A DNA stretch of 64,000 nucleotides from Serinus canaria (taxonomy: Eukaryota; Chordata; Aves; Passeriformes; Fringillidae): NCBI RefSeq assembly GCF_022539315.1, contig NC_066333.1, positions 10,135,001 to 10,199,000 of the forward strand, written 5' to 3'. Position numbers and translations under genes: made by a program. This document shows, piece by piece, positions 10,667-21,345 of the stretch. A model generated the notes under the pieces. That model worked only from the letters and a program-made list of their open reading frames with translations, ran no database searches and was not told the DNA's origin. How positions within the stretch are numbered: position 1 is the first letter of the stretch; each line of letters starts with the position of its first letter.

Positions 10667-13600
10667 CTAGGGGAAAACAAAGTGTTGGCCATTAGACTAC
10701 ACCCAAAACCCCATGTTTTTGTCATGTAAATCAAATTAGTCAGGGTCTGAGTATTAAAATTATTATCACACTGCCACCATCTTTTCTTCCTCTCAGTTTT
10801 GGAGTAAGAATAAGTCTCCTGAAGCAGTTAAAAACAGCATCAAAATTAAAAAAAAAACCACCAAAAAACAGGAACAAAAAAGAAGAGGCCTTTCAAACCA
10901 ATGTGGAACAGGACAGGACAGTAAAACAGCTCCAAAGGACTCCTGGATCCAGCAGCTGCCTGGTCAGAGCACTGTTACCTTGCTGTCCTCCTGCTCCAGA
11001 TGGCACATTCATAGTAGCTAAAATGTTCTGTAGGTCACTCAATTGAATGGGCTGGGTTGGGCTTGTGGCTGAGCTGGTTCCATTACCCGAACTGGGAACA
11101 GGGCTGGGGCTGGTCACCGAGGCAGCCGCAGGAACGGACGGGGCCGGCGTTACACGGGTGGAAGAAGTCGTGGAAGATGGAGTCACTGCAGCCGACTGGC
11201 TGCGAGAGCTGGGCAAGATAATTAGTAATTAATTCCCTGCAAAAACCTCTTCTATTCTGAAAAGCTTATTTTCAAACCCTTACAGTACGAAAAACTCCTA
11301 CCTCATTTTAGAGAGGTAATAAGCAGCCTTGATTCCCACCATATTCCCCATTCAATAAGCCATGATTACTCCCACAGTAGTGGCAAATTCCCATTGCAAT
11401 AGCCCTGGGCAGACAAGGCCTCCTACCTTGATGATGAACTGCTGGTTGGAGGTCCCCCACTCCCAAGCAGACTGGCCAGCCCAGGTCCCGTCAGTGCACC
11501 CAGCCCACCTTCCATGAATATAAAAGAAGAACAGGTTTAGACATTTATTTCTTCAGGTTTTCTGCACCTCTCTTCTCTGGAGAGGCTGCTCTTGTACCTG
11601 AGAGGTTTTATTTGCTAAAATAGAGGAGGGGGTGAAAGAGCCCAACCCACCCTTCTATCCCCTTCTCCAAATTAACAGAATCTTCTTTTCTGATCTTGCA
11701 TCCCCATTAGAGCTGAACATCTCAGAAATGACTTAGTTTCTAGGTGTACACAAGGATGAAGTTACTCCAGTTTGTGCCATATGTACACCACTGTAACACA
11801 GCCCTCTCCTCTTATCTGCTAAACCAAAAATCCAACTTTTCTGCAAACTTTAAAACCAAGGCCCTCAGCAGAAGATCCCAGAGGTGTCTTTAAGTCGCCA
11901 CCACTCTCTCTCCGCAGACCAAGGGTTTGCAGCTTCAAACCTAATGCAGAGATGTAGCAGAATCAGCCAAGCTCTTAAACACCTCACAGGCAAAGGAAGG
12001 ACAGCTCCACACACCGAGCGTTCTCAGAAGAGCAGCCAGCACAAAACCAACACCCTTATACCAAAGAAGCCAGAATCAGCCTCCTCCATCACACTTCCCA
12101 ACTACCAAGGACTTATGACAGGGTCAAGAACCTCAGCTGGGAAAAGGCCTGGCAGCTGGCCCCCTTGGAGCTGTCAGGGACTCAACTGTTTCCCTATAAC
12201 TCCTTTGAGCCACATCAGCCAAACACTCCATTTCCCATCAGCAGTTCCTTCCTTCACACCTGATTATACACAAAAAGCACCTGCATTTCTCACCCACCTT
12301 TGGGAGCACCTGGGAACAGAGGACAGAACAAGAACACTCAGCAAGCAAACCCGTGGCCAACTGCAGCTACAGACCCTGCAGGTCAGAGTGAGGCCCTGCC
12401 AGTCCCTCCTTGTACAGGAACAATCCCCATGGAACCAACACTTCCTGTCACTTATCCCAGAACTTCCCCAGCAGCAGGCATGGCAGGTGAAGCTCACCAC
12501 ACACTGCTCTGCTCCATTTCAAGGTAAAAATGACACAGGAGCAAGAGAGCTCCTTTGGAGCTCTGCAGAGCCCCAAGAGATGCAAACCAGCTGTGACGAA
12601 GATGACACTCCCAGGGGAAATGATCCCCAGGGACTCACCACAACCACTGTTTGCAGCAGCTAGCAGATGGTTCTTTCTGTTACATGTCAATCTGGCTTAT
12701 GGCTGGAGGTAAAGGCAAGGAAAGAAGAATTGCTGAGGAAAAGTGTTGAAAAAGGAGGACAGTCTCAGGATTACGTGAAGCTTCAAGAGGAAGATCTTTC
12801 CCAAACACATCCTAAAAGGCCAGATTTTTCCAACACTACCATGAGATTTGCATCTGAACACCCCACCAATATGCATCTGAAGCCAAAAAGACACCAGCCA
12901 GAACCACAAAAATGGACTTCTGAGTTTAAGCACAGAACCTTTGTCACTGCTGTGTTCCTTTGCCTATTTACACTCGAGGGTCTGACCTGTCAGAAAATGC
13001 TCCTGGAGTATGGATGGCAGTGAGAACAGACCACAGCCCCTTCAGAAACCAATGACTCCAGCTCTCCCTAGGGCTGCCCAGGAGAGAGAGCCCTGTCCTG
13101 AGCCTTGCCCCTCTGACTGGGGAGTGCTGTGGGGTGGGACCACTCCAACCTTCCTCTTGAACTCTTTCTACTTTGCACACAAATATTCACTGAATCAGAG
13201 ACAACACAAGCAATTCCACAGCTTGGTAACCAGCACATTCACCAGGAGCAAATCACGGGTTTTCAGCCCCTGCTCCAGTGAATATTTGGGAAGAAAAAGT
13301 GGAATAGAAAAAAACAAGGGGAAAAAAAGCAGAAGATTCAGTGCAGCAAGGAGCAGAACCACAGTTCCTTGCAGATCAAGCCCTGAGATGAGTGCTGTGT
13401 AGGATCTGGTACCCTTTTTCTGTCCCTGAGCTCATCTCTGAGGCAGGGCCTTGCCTTCTCACAGGGAAAAAGTGCTATTGAGATCAATAGCACTGCTTGA
13501 GAACATTGTCAGGTAAGATTTAACCTGGCAGGAGAAAAATACCATTTTGGCATAAAGATATTAAAGCATTTTACCAAGTCCTCCTAAGCCCGTTGGTCCG

Positions 13601-14864
13601 ATCAGCTGCATGAGCTGGTTATGGCTCATGTTTCCAAGAAGGCTTTGCAAGCCACCCTCACCTAAAAACAAAAACATTCTGAAACACAACATATTCACAT
13701 GGTTTTTTTTCACAGCACTCCGGCTCAAACAGCAGGAGATTAATTGGCATCACATTCTGTATGGAAAAACAGTTTCAAGTGTTTACTGATTCATGATCTT
13801 CATAAAAGATAAATGTAACTTGGTTTCATAAAGAAGTAAGACTCCAGAGAATCTACTGGAAACAAAGAGATTTCTCCTGGCAGTCTTAACTTTCAGCCTG
13901 CACCTATTTAACAGCACAGTTTATTCTGCTAAAAGCACATTAATGCTTCTGGTATTAACATTGTCCCCAGCTCACCCTCCACAGCCATCAGGGATTTCTT
14001 CCTAAGGAACTCTAGGGGCTTAATCTAGACATAAATTAAAAAAAAAAAAAAAGCCTCTGACATGAAGGAGCAGAGAATGGACTGTACCTCCCAGTGCTGA
14101 GAGCTCATGGCCTCCGCTGGCATTCCCACCCAATGCCCCTGGCATAGGGGGATTGTTGAGATACTCGTTCACCTTACGGCAATGCTCCTCATCCTTGTCT
14201 GTCTTCGGCTCCTACAAGAGAATTGCTCTTGGTATGAGTCATGCTGGAGGGATTTTGATCCAAGACCTTTGTCTTTGGCTTCCCACAAACCTGCATCCAG
14301 AAGAAGAGTCGTTTTGATCCTGCCTTGAACTTCAATACATACACACGGCCTGTGGTGCACTGTGGGACTCTCTTGAACTCACAGTCATCAGGAAAAATAA
14401 TCAAATCCTGGAAAGTGTGTCAGGAGAAACAAATGTTTGAGAAAATGCATCACTATTCCTTTTCACCTCCCAAATCCCTCTGCCCTCCTCCACAACCTTT
14501 CTTCCATCTGCTCCTCAGAGCAGAGAGCATGTGGAAGTGCAGGTCTGTCAGTGACAGTCTCACCCTAATTTGTCCTGGAGGAGCTCTTTCCACAGTGCCA
14601 GCAGATCAGAACATGACTTAACACCCCGGCACTGAAACACCAGCTCATACTCACATCCTCCACATTGCCTGAAGTCCTGTCCTTCCAGCAGAAGTGAATG
14701 AGGGAATCATCGGTTTGCTGGATGTAAACGAGGCCTTTTCTCTTGTCTGGAGTTACAGTGCTGCCTTTCAAGGACATCTTCCCTGCCCGAAATTCCACCA
14801 GGTATTTGCTCGAGGAGCCACGAGAGCCTGGCACCAGGCTTGGAAATAATGCACCTGAAGACAT
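9029..14864 (-). CDS. ADRM1: Proteasomal ubiquitin receptor ADRM1 (Rpn13), complete
   Basis: Rpn13 sits on the 19S cap of the 26S proteasome through Rpn2. It binds ubiquitin chains with its N-terminal PRU domain and recruits and activates the deubiquitinase UCH37 with its C-terminal DEUBAD domain. Nine coding exons on the - strand, 5' to 3': 14864-14655, 14407-14291, 14211-14088, 13661-13575, 11508-11427, 11208-10979, 10666-10509, 9851-9749, 9135-9029. They sum to 1218 bp, or 405 aa plus TAA, close to the 407 aa of human ADRM1 and nearly identical along both domains. The start [16 protein letters not shown] is chosen because it opens the first conserved exon, directly after an acceptor. All splice sites are GT-AG, with phase preserved throughout. 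Confidence 0.97.
9852..10978 (-). other. ADRM1 late introns
   Basis: The intervening sequences 9852-10508 (657 bp) and 10667-10978 (312 bp) hold only ordinary intron sequence. A short A-rich stretch lies near 10850-10880. The last intron, 9136-9748 (613 bp), likewise shows nothing recognisable. Confidence 0.8.
10979..13661 (-). CDS. ADRM1: ADRM1 flexible linker exons
   Basis: Exons 13661-13575, 11508-11427 and 11208-10979 encode the region between PRU and DEUBAD. It starts [19 protein letters not shown], continues through Gly/Leu repeats ([18 protein letters not shown]), then a Ser/Thr/Ala/Pro-rich stretch starting [16 protein letters not shown], and ends [18 protein letters not shown]. This segment is disordered and variable in the family, and the low-complexity composition is expected. 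Confidence 0.92.
11509..13574 (-). other. Long ADRM1 intron (2.07 kb)
   Basis: No exon, RNA gene or mobile element was recognised. The stretch 11884-12663 happens to lack + strand stop codons for 780 bp. It opens with GTG rather than ATG and matches nothing known to me, so it is not called a gene. Confidence 0.75.
14088..14864 (-). CDS. ADRM1: ADRM1 PRU ubiquitin-binding domain exons
   Basis: Three exons encode residues 1 to about 150. The PRU (Pru/PH-like) fold starts near [15 protein letters not shown] and runs through [15 protein letters not shown]. The ubiquitin-contacting loop residues known in human Rpn13 (L56, F76, D79) appear here as L55, F75 and D78, one lower because the N terminus is one residue shorter. 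Cys88, the cysteine targeted by RA190-type compounds in human, is C87 here. The last exon ends in the glycine-rich start of the linker. Confidence 0.93.
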
Positions 14865-14865
14865 C

Positions 14866-15573
14866 CTGGAAAGAGAGAGAGAGCAGCAGGTGTGATGAGA
14901 AACCTTTCCATATCCTCTCTTCCCACTATCAAATTTCAACCTTTACCAGGTGGCTTCACAAAAGCAATCTGTTCTGCTGCCTGCAGAATTCCAGGGTGAT
15001 TCAAATGAGCCAAAGCAGAACCCTAGATGAAGACAGAAGGCTCTACAACCCTCCACTAATAAAGGCCAGACTGTGTGCCGAGGCACTTGAAAATGAAGCC
15101 ACCGTGCCCTGGCGCTTCCTTCTTCAGTTCGAACCACGGTTCAAAGCAGGAAGCGCTGCTGTACCTTCAGACTGCGGCTCCAGCACCCCGCAGAGCCCCA
15201 CAGGCTGCCCCGTGCTCCACTGACCCTCACGGTGACCCGCCGGCCCCCCTGCCGCACTGACCGACCCGCGGGCCTGGCGGCGATGCCGGGCCCGGCCGGC
15301 CCCGCGGGACTGTGCGGCTGTTCCGGGGTGGCGCTGCGCTCACAGCCCGGCCAGCCCCGGCCCCGCCGCTGGGCAAACACTCCGAGCCGAGCCAGGACAG
15401 GGGGGGCTCGCGGCCCGGGCACCCCCCACCCGCCCAGAGGCCGCGATCTTCTGCCGCCCTCCCCCGAGGCAGCCGTGCCGCCTTCCCCGCGGCTTTCCCC
15501 GGCAGGAGACCCCCAGCCCGGCCGCCGTGGGGCGCGCCGTCCCGGGGGTGCCGCGGCGGGTCCCGAGCGGTAC
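14866..15573 (-). other. ADRM1 intron 1
   Basis: The intron runs from the CpG-island donor (GAAG|GTACC, exon end at 15574) to the acceptor CCAG at 14866-14869, one base before the start codon. GC content rises steeply toward the island. Confidence 0.75.
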
Positions 15574-15650
15574 CTTCAGCCTCCTCCTCCTCCTCCACTG
15601 CCGCCTCAGCGCTTCCTGCCCCGCGCGCCGGAACCCCACCCCGCGCAGGG
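15574..15650 (-). other. ADRM1: ADRM1 non-coding exon 1 (5' UTR, upstream end approximate)
   Basis: A - strand donor CTGAAG|GTACCG ends an exon whose sequence is a GAGGAGG-rich leader inside the CpG island. The transcription start is placed only roughly, from the CCAAT box about 25-100 bp upstream. Confidence 0.6.
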
Positions 15651-15734
15651 CGCGCGCCGCCGCGGCTCCGCGCTATTGGCTAGCGCGGCTGTCAATCAGA
15701 GGGGGCGGAGCAAGGAGCCCCTGCTGTGTCACGG

Positions 15735-15745
15735 AACATGGCGGC
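15735..15745 (+). promoter_or_regulatory. YY1-type motif with in-frame ATG
   Basis: AACATGGCGGC matches the YY1 consensus AANATGGCGGC exactly, on the strand opposite to ADRM1. Such motifs commonly lie just downstream of transcription starts and can include the start codon. Confidence 0.55.
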
Positions 15746-15843
15746 GGTCCCCCCTCACCCCCCCAGGCCCTCATTCCCCCCCTCGGCCCCGTCCCATCCC
15801 TCAGCCGAGCACAGCCCAGGGCCAGCGCGTCTCCAACAGTACC

Positions 15844-15849
15844 TTTATT
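15844..15849 (-). terminator. Possible distal OSBPL2 poly(A) signal inside ADRM1 CpG island
   Basis: The + strand TTTATT reads AATAAA on the - strand. It is followed downstream by moderately GT-rich sequence and sits about 170-270 bp upstream of ADRM1 exon 1. Its use is uncertain. Confidence 0.3.
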
Positions 15850-16639
15850 CCCGGAACGGGCAGGGAATGGTTATAAAAAATAAATCCTTCCACGAAAGGC
15901 AAGCCGGGCCCACAGCCAATGCCCGGGTGGCCTCGCAGTGTTTCACTATTGCTTCCCTGACACAAATCGCAGCTGTTTGCAAAGAGCCAACACAGGCGTG
16001 TTCCCAACAGCAGTGCTGAGTGAAGAGTCTTGGGCTGGCTTTTTAAAAGGGGTTTTGGGCAAAAAATTTACTGGGAAATTGTTTTAAATTATTAAACGAA
16101 AATAAATAGTTCTCATTAGGTCTTCTTTGAGGATAGATGATTGCTGTCCTCATTAGTCCAGTTACCAAGAGTTCTATAAAAGCTGGATGTGTGAAAAGCT
16201 GGTCCCCATTTACAGCAGGACATCACCTCCAAGATCCAAATGTTATACTACCAAGAACTTTGACATGGATAACATTTTTGACCAGAAGCCCACTCTCTCT
16301 CCAGCTCCAGCTCACACCCAGCCTCTCCATCATCACACAACGTCAGGTCAGAGCTGGGAGCTCCTGAGGCTCTTCCTGCTTCCAATTCCCAGTTTTGGAT
16401 CCAGCAGCACCAGCACTACACAGCCCTGCCTGTCCTGCACCCCATCACCCCACGGCCTGCAGGGCAAAGGTGCTGAGGAACAGAGTCCACCATGGCTGGA
16501 CAGCTCCAAATTAAATCATCTTTGTCCAGTGACCATCACAATGAAATCAAGGTACAGCCCCACAGCTGGCTGAGCAAAGCCAAAGTCTTCCTGGCCCCCC
16601 ACCAGCTGCTCTGCACAGGTCTCACAAAAATCTGTCACC

Positions 16640-19212
16640 ATCCAGAGGCCCAAAGGGTATTTATTTATTAAGTATTTATTATAATTTCTTTCTAGCTGGT
16701 TTCTCTATGTAGCTGTATTAACATATACTAACACAGTTATCTTATATACAGTGTTTAATCAAGTTATAAAAGTGACATTCTTTCAAAAGGTGCAAAGTTA
16801 TTAATGTTTTGACACAAACTACTGAGGCGAGATCTGCATTGAAAATAAAAACTTTTGGACTTTGAGAGCATTAGGAATGCCAGGGCTGGCCAAGCAGAGC
16901 CGTGTTGGCAGCGCAGGGAAAGGGTTCTGAAAGTGTTGCCAATGAAGAACAATAAATTAAAATAATATGTTTGGAACTAATCTGAATTTTTACTGAAAAC
17001 TTCAGACTAAAGGAAAGGGAGATGGGAGTGAAGATGTAACTAATGAAGTGTTCTTACACTGGAAATGTTCCCAGATTCTTTTTATATCCCATGAAGATTC
17101 TATACTGAAGTTTGGATTAAACACATTGGTACAATTGTTTCATGCTTTCACATAATGACAAGGCTTTAGGTCTTTGAATTTAAATCCTGGCTTAGAGAAA
17201 AGGGATGCTAACCTGTACACCTCCTCTTAGAACATCTGTACAGTTTTTTCCATTCAGGCAATTTCTATTTATATGCATTGTTTTTAAAACATCACTCCAG
17301 CATCGAACACACTATGTAAATTAATTAAATTTCAAACTCCCACTGGTCTAATATGTGATTCATTTCAATCCTCATCTAACAAAAAATTCCCTATGGCATG
17401 TACAGCAAGTTTGACATTAAAGCTCAGGTTTTTATAAAAACTATTTTTATGCTGTTCCATGTGGATCAGCAGTGTCTTTTCAGAAGTGTCTGTGCCCAGA
17501 CTAGGAACAAACACAACCCTACTGTGTCACTAAGTCCATCTCAGGTTCTGAGGACTTCCATCAACACAAATTACAAATTTTGGCAACAGAATCAATTTGC
17601 CATGAACAAGATTCAGATTGTGCCCTTCCTTACTGCCTTGAAGTTTTACAGCTCTCTTATTTTCCAATGAAGACAACTAATTTCCCCCAAATATAATCCA
17701 ATTGTTGTACACATTATTTGATAGAAGAATTTCTCTCTGAATATGTTAATTTTCTTTTGCTTTTTAATCCTGTGATTGAGAGAGAAACACTTCAAAAATC
17801 TACTTTCTGGATGAAATCACAGATGTTTTGGACACAAATCAGACCAATTCTTTCTTGAATCCTTCATGTTGCTGGCATTTAACACCAACAATGTCTAAAT
17901 TACTGTAAACTTCACAGCAGCACAGCCACTCTCCATTTTTGCCTGGGTACTCAATTAAAAACTTTCATAAAAAGAAGCAGTAACATAAGGATAAGTTTTA
18001 ATTAATGGACCAAATTTTTCAAGCCTTCCTCCACACCCTGGCCCCTGAAGTATACCACTTGAAAGGAAATAAATGCATCAGTTCAGTAATTGATTATTTG
18101 CAGTATTATATGGCTTTGATGGTTTGATATGGAACAAAAAAAAAAAAAAATCCCACTTTTTGACATCACGTGCTCACAGGAAACTTGTAATAGGTATAAC
18201 TCTGCCAAAGCTTTAAATTGATTCTGCTTTTTCACAACATACAAAACAGACGTGACCTAATAATGAGAAACATGCAAACCAAAACTTCCCCAAAACATGA
18301 ACCTGCGTGGACACACACACAGAAGTGCTTCCAAAGGAAAGTTTAGTCTAGAAGCATACACAGTGCCAAAGCTGCCAAAGGTAGTGCAGAAGAGTTAAGC
18401 CTCCAAGTGGTAGCAAGCAGTATATTGTACATTGGAACCACCTCGACATTCCTGCTATTGCTTCCAAAGCTTCTCCTATGGTAAGAACAGCATTTAACAG
18501 CATTTGACCTGAGGAAAAGCACATTGTGGGTGTGCCCTTCCCTTCTCCTAACGTATGCTCTATGGGATTTATCACAGGTATACAGTTTAATGCTCACAGT
18601 GTCCCAAAGTTGTGAAGACTCTGTAACAGACAACTACAGTTTGAGAGGCTTGGGCTGGGTTTTGTGTTCCCAAGGCTCTCAGTTATGGAATTGTTGAGAG
18701 TGGGGCCAGGAGCTCCTGTCCCCAGGGAGTGCTACATACAGTATGGGAGTGTGACAGGACTGGGTTTGATCCTGTTGGTACCGTGTTGGCTTTTCATCCC
18801 TGCTCCGAGTGCCAAAAACTTCAGCTTCTTCTCTATTGTACTAAGTATCAAGGATATTATCTCTAGTTTATTTAAGTTATGTAGTTTTCAAGGATGTTAT
18901 GTGCTCTACGGATACAGCATATCCTCCTGGTAGAGAAACTAGGGGAGGAAATGGAGAACCAAAGGTCCCTCTGAAAATTAGTGAAAACTTGATGATTTCA
19001 GGTGCAGCTTTATGGAATGAGAGCAACAGTATTCAAATATTTGGCAATCCAACGTTAGTGAGAATTAAACCATTGATTGTTGACTGATAGAATTTCTGTT
19101 AAAATTTACTTTGAAAAGCTGGTTCTTGCTATCAACAAAACCAGAGTAACTGGCTTGGAATGAAATCTAGAAACTAGATGTCCGGATGAGATGAGCAATT
19201 GCTTCTGGAATT
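16640..19212 (-). other. OSBPL2: OSBPL2 3' UTR
   Basis: AT-rich non-coding sequence after the OSBPL2 stop. Candidate - strand AATAAA signals occur near 18868-18873, as a cluster of three at 16660-16680, and at 15844-15849. The cluster is preferred as the main end, giving about 2.55 kb, a length typical for this gene. No ORF here resembles a known protein. A 15-bp A run lies at 18136-18150. Confidence 0.6.
16660..16680 (-). terminator. Cluster of three - strand AATAAA signals (OSBPL2)
   Basis: The + strand shows TTTATT at 16660-16665, 16664-16669 and 16675-16680. This is the strongest candidate poly(A) region for OSBPL2. Confidence 0.5.
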
Positions 19213-21345
19213 TCAGTATATGTCTGGACAGTCTGAGAAATTTCTATCAAAATAGCCACCTGAGTACAGCCAATCTGGAGTCCCAGTGTATGGGTTAGTG
19301 CCTTGATGAAACCATCTGTAAAACAAAAAAAGGAGAGAAACAATAAAAGAAAAAAACCAAACAGAATGAATAGTTATTAACAGGGAAAAAACCCAGTGTT
19401 GCTTCTTTCACACAACATTCTAAAAATACACTGGTATTTCTTATTAAAAAAATTCTTAGGAAATATTCTGAACATGAAAATAATTGAACTTCCTACACAA
19501 TTATCATCACCTTGTAGAGCACCTTTTGTTTCAGCACAAAGTCAAAGACTATTGAATGGATTTTTAAATTGCTGTCCTATTCCAAGTAAAAATAACATTG
19601 ACACTCTAGATTATATATATTAATTTTTACTTTAAAAGAATGCCAAATCAGTTACACAATCATTTTTGGAAATTTCTCCCAAGGGGAAACAGTTTCTGTT
19701 CTATGGAGCTGTGCCCTGCACAGAACATCAACAGCTGCTTGCTTTTTAACCACATTAACCAAAACCAATTTTATATTCTCTGGAATAGATTCTTCAAGGC
19801 ATTAACTGGAATTAATCTGTAGCTACTCCTCCAAGCTTTGGGAAAAGAATGCTTTCTCCTCTGAATTTCCTAAAATCATGGAGCATCCCAAAGTTCTTGC
19901 CTTTGAAGGAAGCAACTGGACATGAGCACACACTTGAGTGCACAGCACTGGCAGCTGTTAAAAGCACCCTGTGGGAGCAGCAGCCAAATCACACATCACT
20001 CCCTGATGCACTCTGTGACTCAGAAATCACTTGAATATGCAATTAAAAAAGCAATTTCTGAAGTATCCAAGCCAAGAAATCCAAAGAGTGTGAAAATAAA
20101 AGGTCCTGGAGGGCCACATTGTCTTGCTCAACTACCAAAAGTTGGACAGGAATTGGTTAAAGTAGGATGACAGTCAACATTTTAACATTCATTCTAACAA
20201 AAACATGACCTTTGTAGGTTTAAAAAAAATCCAGCATCACCACAGTAGTTAATCATGACAGGTTACAGCATTTCTTTTTAGATATTTTTTCCAGGACAGA
20301 CTTATCAGCAATTTTGGCTTCCAGCTACGTATTTAATTGTTGACCCAGCAATGCTTTAAGTGACACTACAAATTGTGCTGTCATGGAAGCAATCAGACAC
20401 ATGCTGTCCTGAATAAAAACAATTCAAGCAGTGTACCCAACTACTGCAAGCTTAAACAAATTGCTCCTTCCTTGCCCCTTACCGTGTGTGCCACTCCACC
20501 TCGTCCTTCGCACGCTCATTGCGAGCAGCTCTTTGTTTCTCTTCTAGTCTCTCCTTCTCTTTGCTTGCCACATCTAGCCAATGTTTCAAGAGAAATTGGT
20601 AATTTAGCAAAAAAGAAACAAAAATGCAGAAAACACAGGAAAGAAATGAAATAGAATTTATTTAAGCATGAGAAAGCATTTGCTATATGCGGTCTTTAGC
20701 AACAAAAACCTAAAACTCATTTAAGAGAAGTTGCTGCTACAAACACAGAGCTGAAACTGAAATGTTGGTGTTTTATCTCTCAGAAACACTGCACTGAGAG
20801 AGCAGGGAAGAACTCAGATTAGGCAATAACAGAGAGAGTGATTTTTTTTCACTCTGAGAAACTCTGCCGTGTGTTTCCTCTGACAAACACCAGAGCAGCA
20901 GAGCATGTCTGCTCACCACATGTCTCTCCAGACAAACTCCAGAGCAAGCGGAGCACATCTGCAGCTCCTCCCAAGTTAACCAACATGCAAACACATCATA
21001 ACACAGGATAGCAGCCCTGGGATGCAGCTGCTCTCCCAGGCTCTTCTGGGAGAAAACAGACATCATACACTGTTCAAAAACATGTTCAGTGCACAGGATC
21101 AAAAAGAGTTAAGGCTGCTCTGAGAATGAGAAACTGAAGACTGCTTCCTGCATTGACCTCCCTTCAGCCAGCCCTCCCAAAACTTACTGCTGTGCCAGGA
21201 TTTCCTGCAGCAAACACATACCCATGTTCCCGTTCTCCATGTTCCTGATGTCTGGACGTAGCCGGCAGTCCGTGGGAGCCAGGATGGCTTCCATGCCCTT
21301 CTCCAGCTCATTGAGGCTCACAGCAAAACTGGTGAAATTGTACAT
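19213..21345 (-). CDS. OSBPL2: OSBPL2 C-terminal exons
   Basis: Exons 21345-21222, 20573-20483 and 19315-19213 encode [20 protein letters not shown], the charged helix [20 protein letters not shown] and the terminal [16 protein letters not shown]. This end, with its NFSDCPDIY close, is characteristic of the ORP1/ORP2 group. The final frame is fixed by the phase of the preceding exon (CG|A, Arg); the longer open frame in another phase is a shadow. Confidence 0.95.

Larger units (their letters stand above)
15180..15760. promoter_or_regulatory. ADRM1: CpG island promoter of ADRM1
   Basis: About 580 bp of very GC- and CpG-rich sequence surrounds the ADRM1 first exon. Visible elements are a CCAAT box on the - strand (ATTGG on +, 15674-15678), a GC box GGGGGCGG at 15701-15708 and a YY1-type motif AACATGGCGGC at 15735-15745 on the + strand. 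There is no TATA box. This fits a constitutive housekeeping promoter, as expected for a proteasome subunit. Confidence 0.8.

Noticed and set aside
15227..15598. Several 90-210 codon frames on both strands in the ADRM1 CpG island
   Set aside because: Overlapping Pro/Arg/Gly-rich frames result from the lack of A/T-rich stop codons. The island is explained by the ADRM1 promoter and exon 1.
18343..18633. 96-codon - strand frame starting MSVTESSQL
   Set aside because: It lies in the OSBPL2 3' UTR and has no similarity to any ORP exon.
19161..19315. Longer alternative frame ending IPEAIAHLIRTSSF in the last OSBPL2 exon
   Set aside because: The phase of the preceding exon demands the frame ending NFSDCPDIY, which matches the ORP C terminus.
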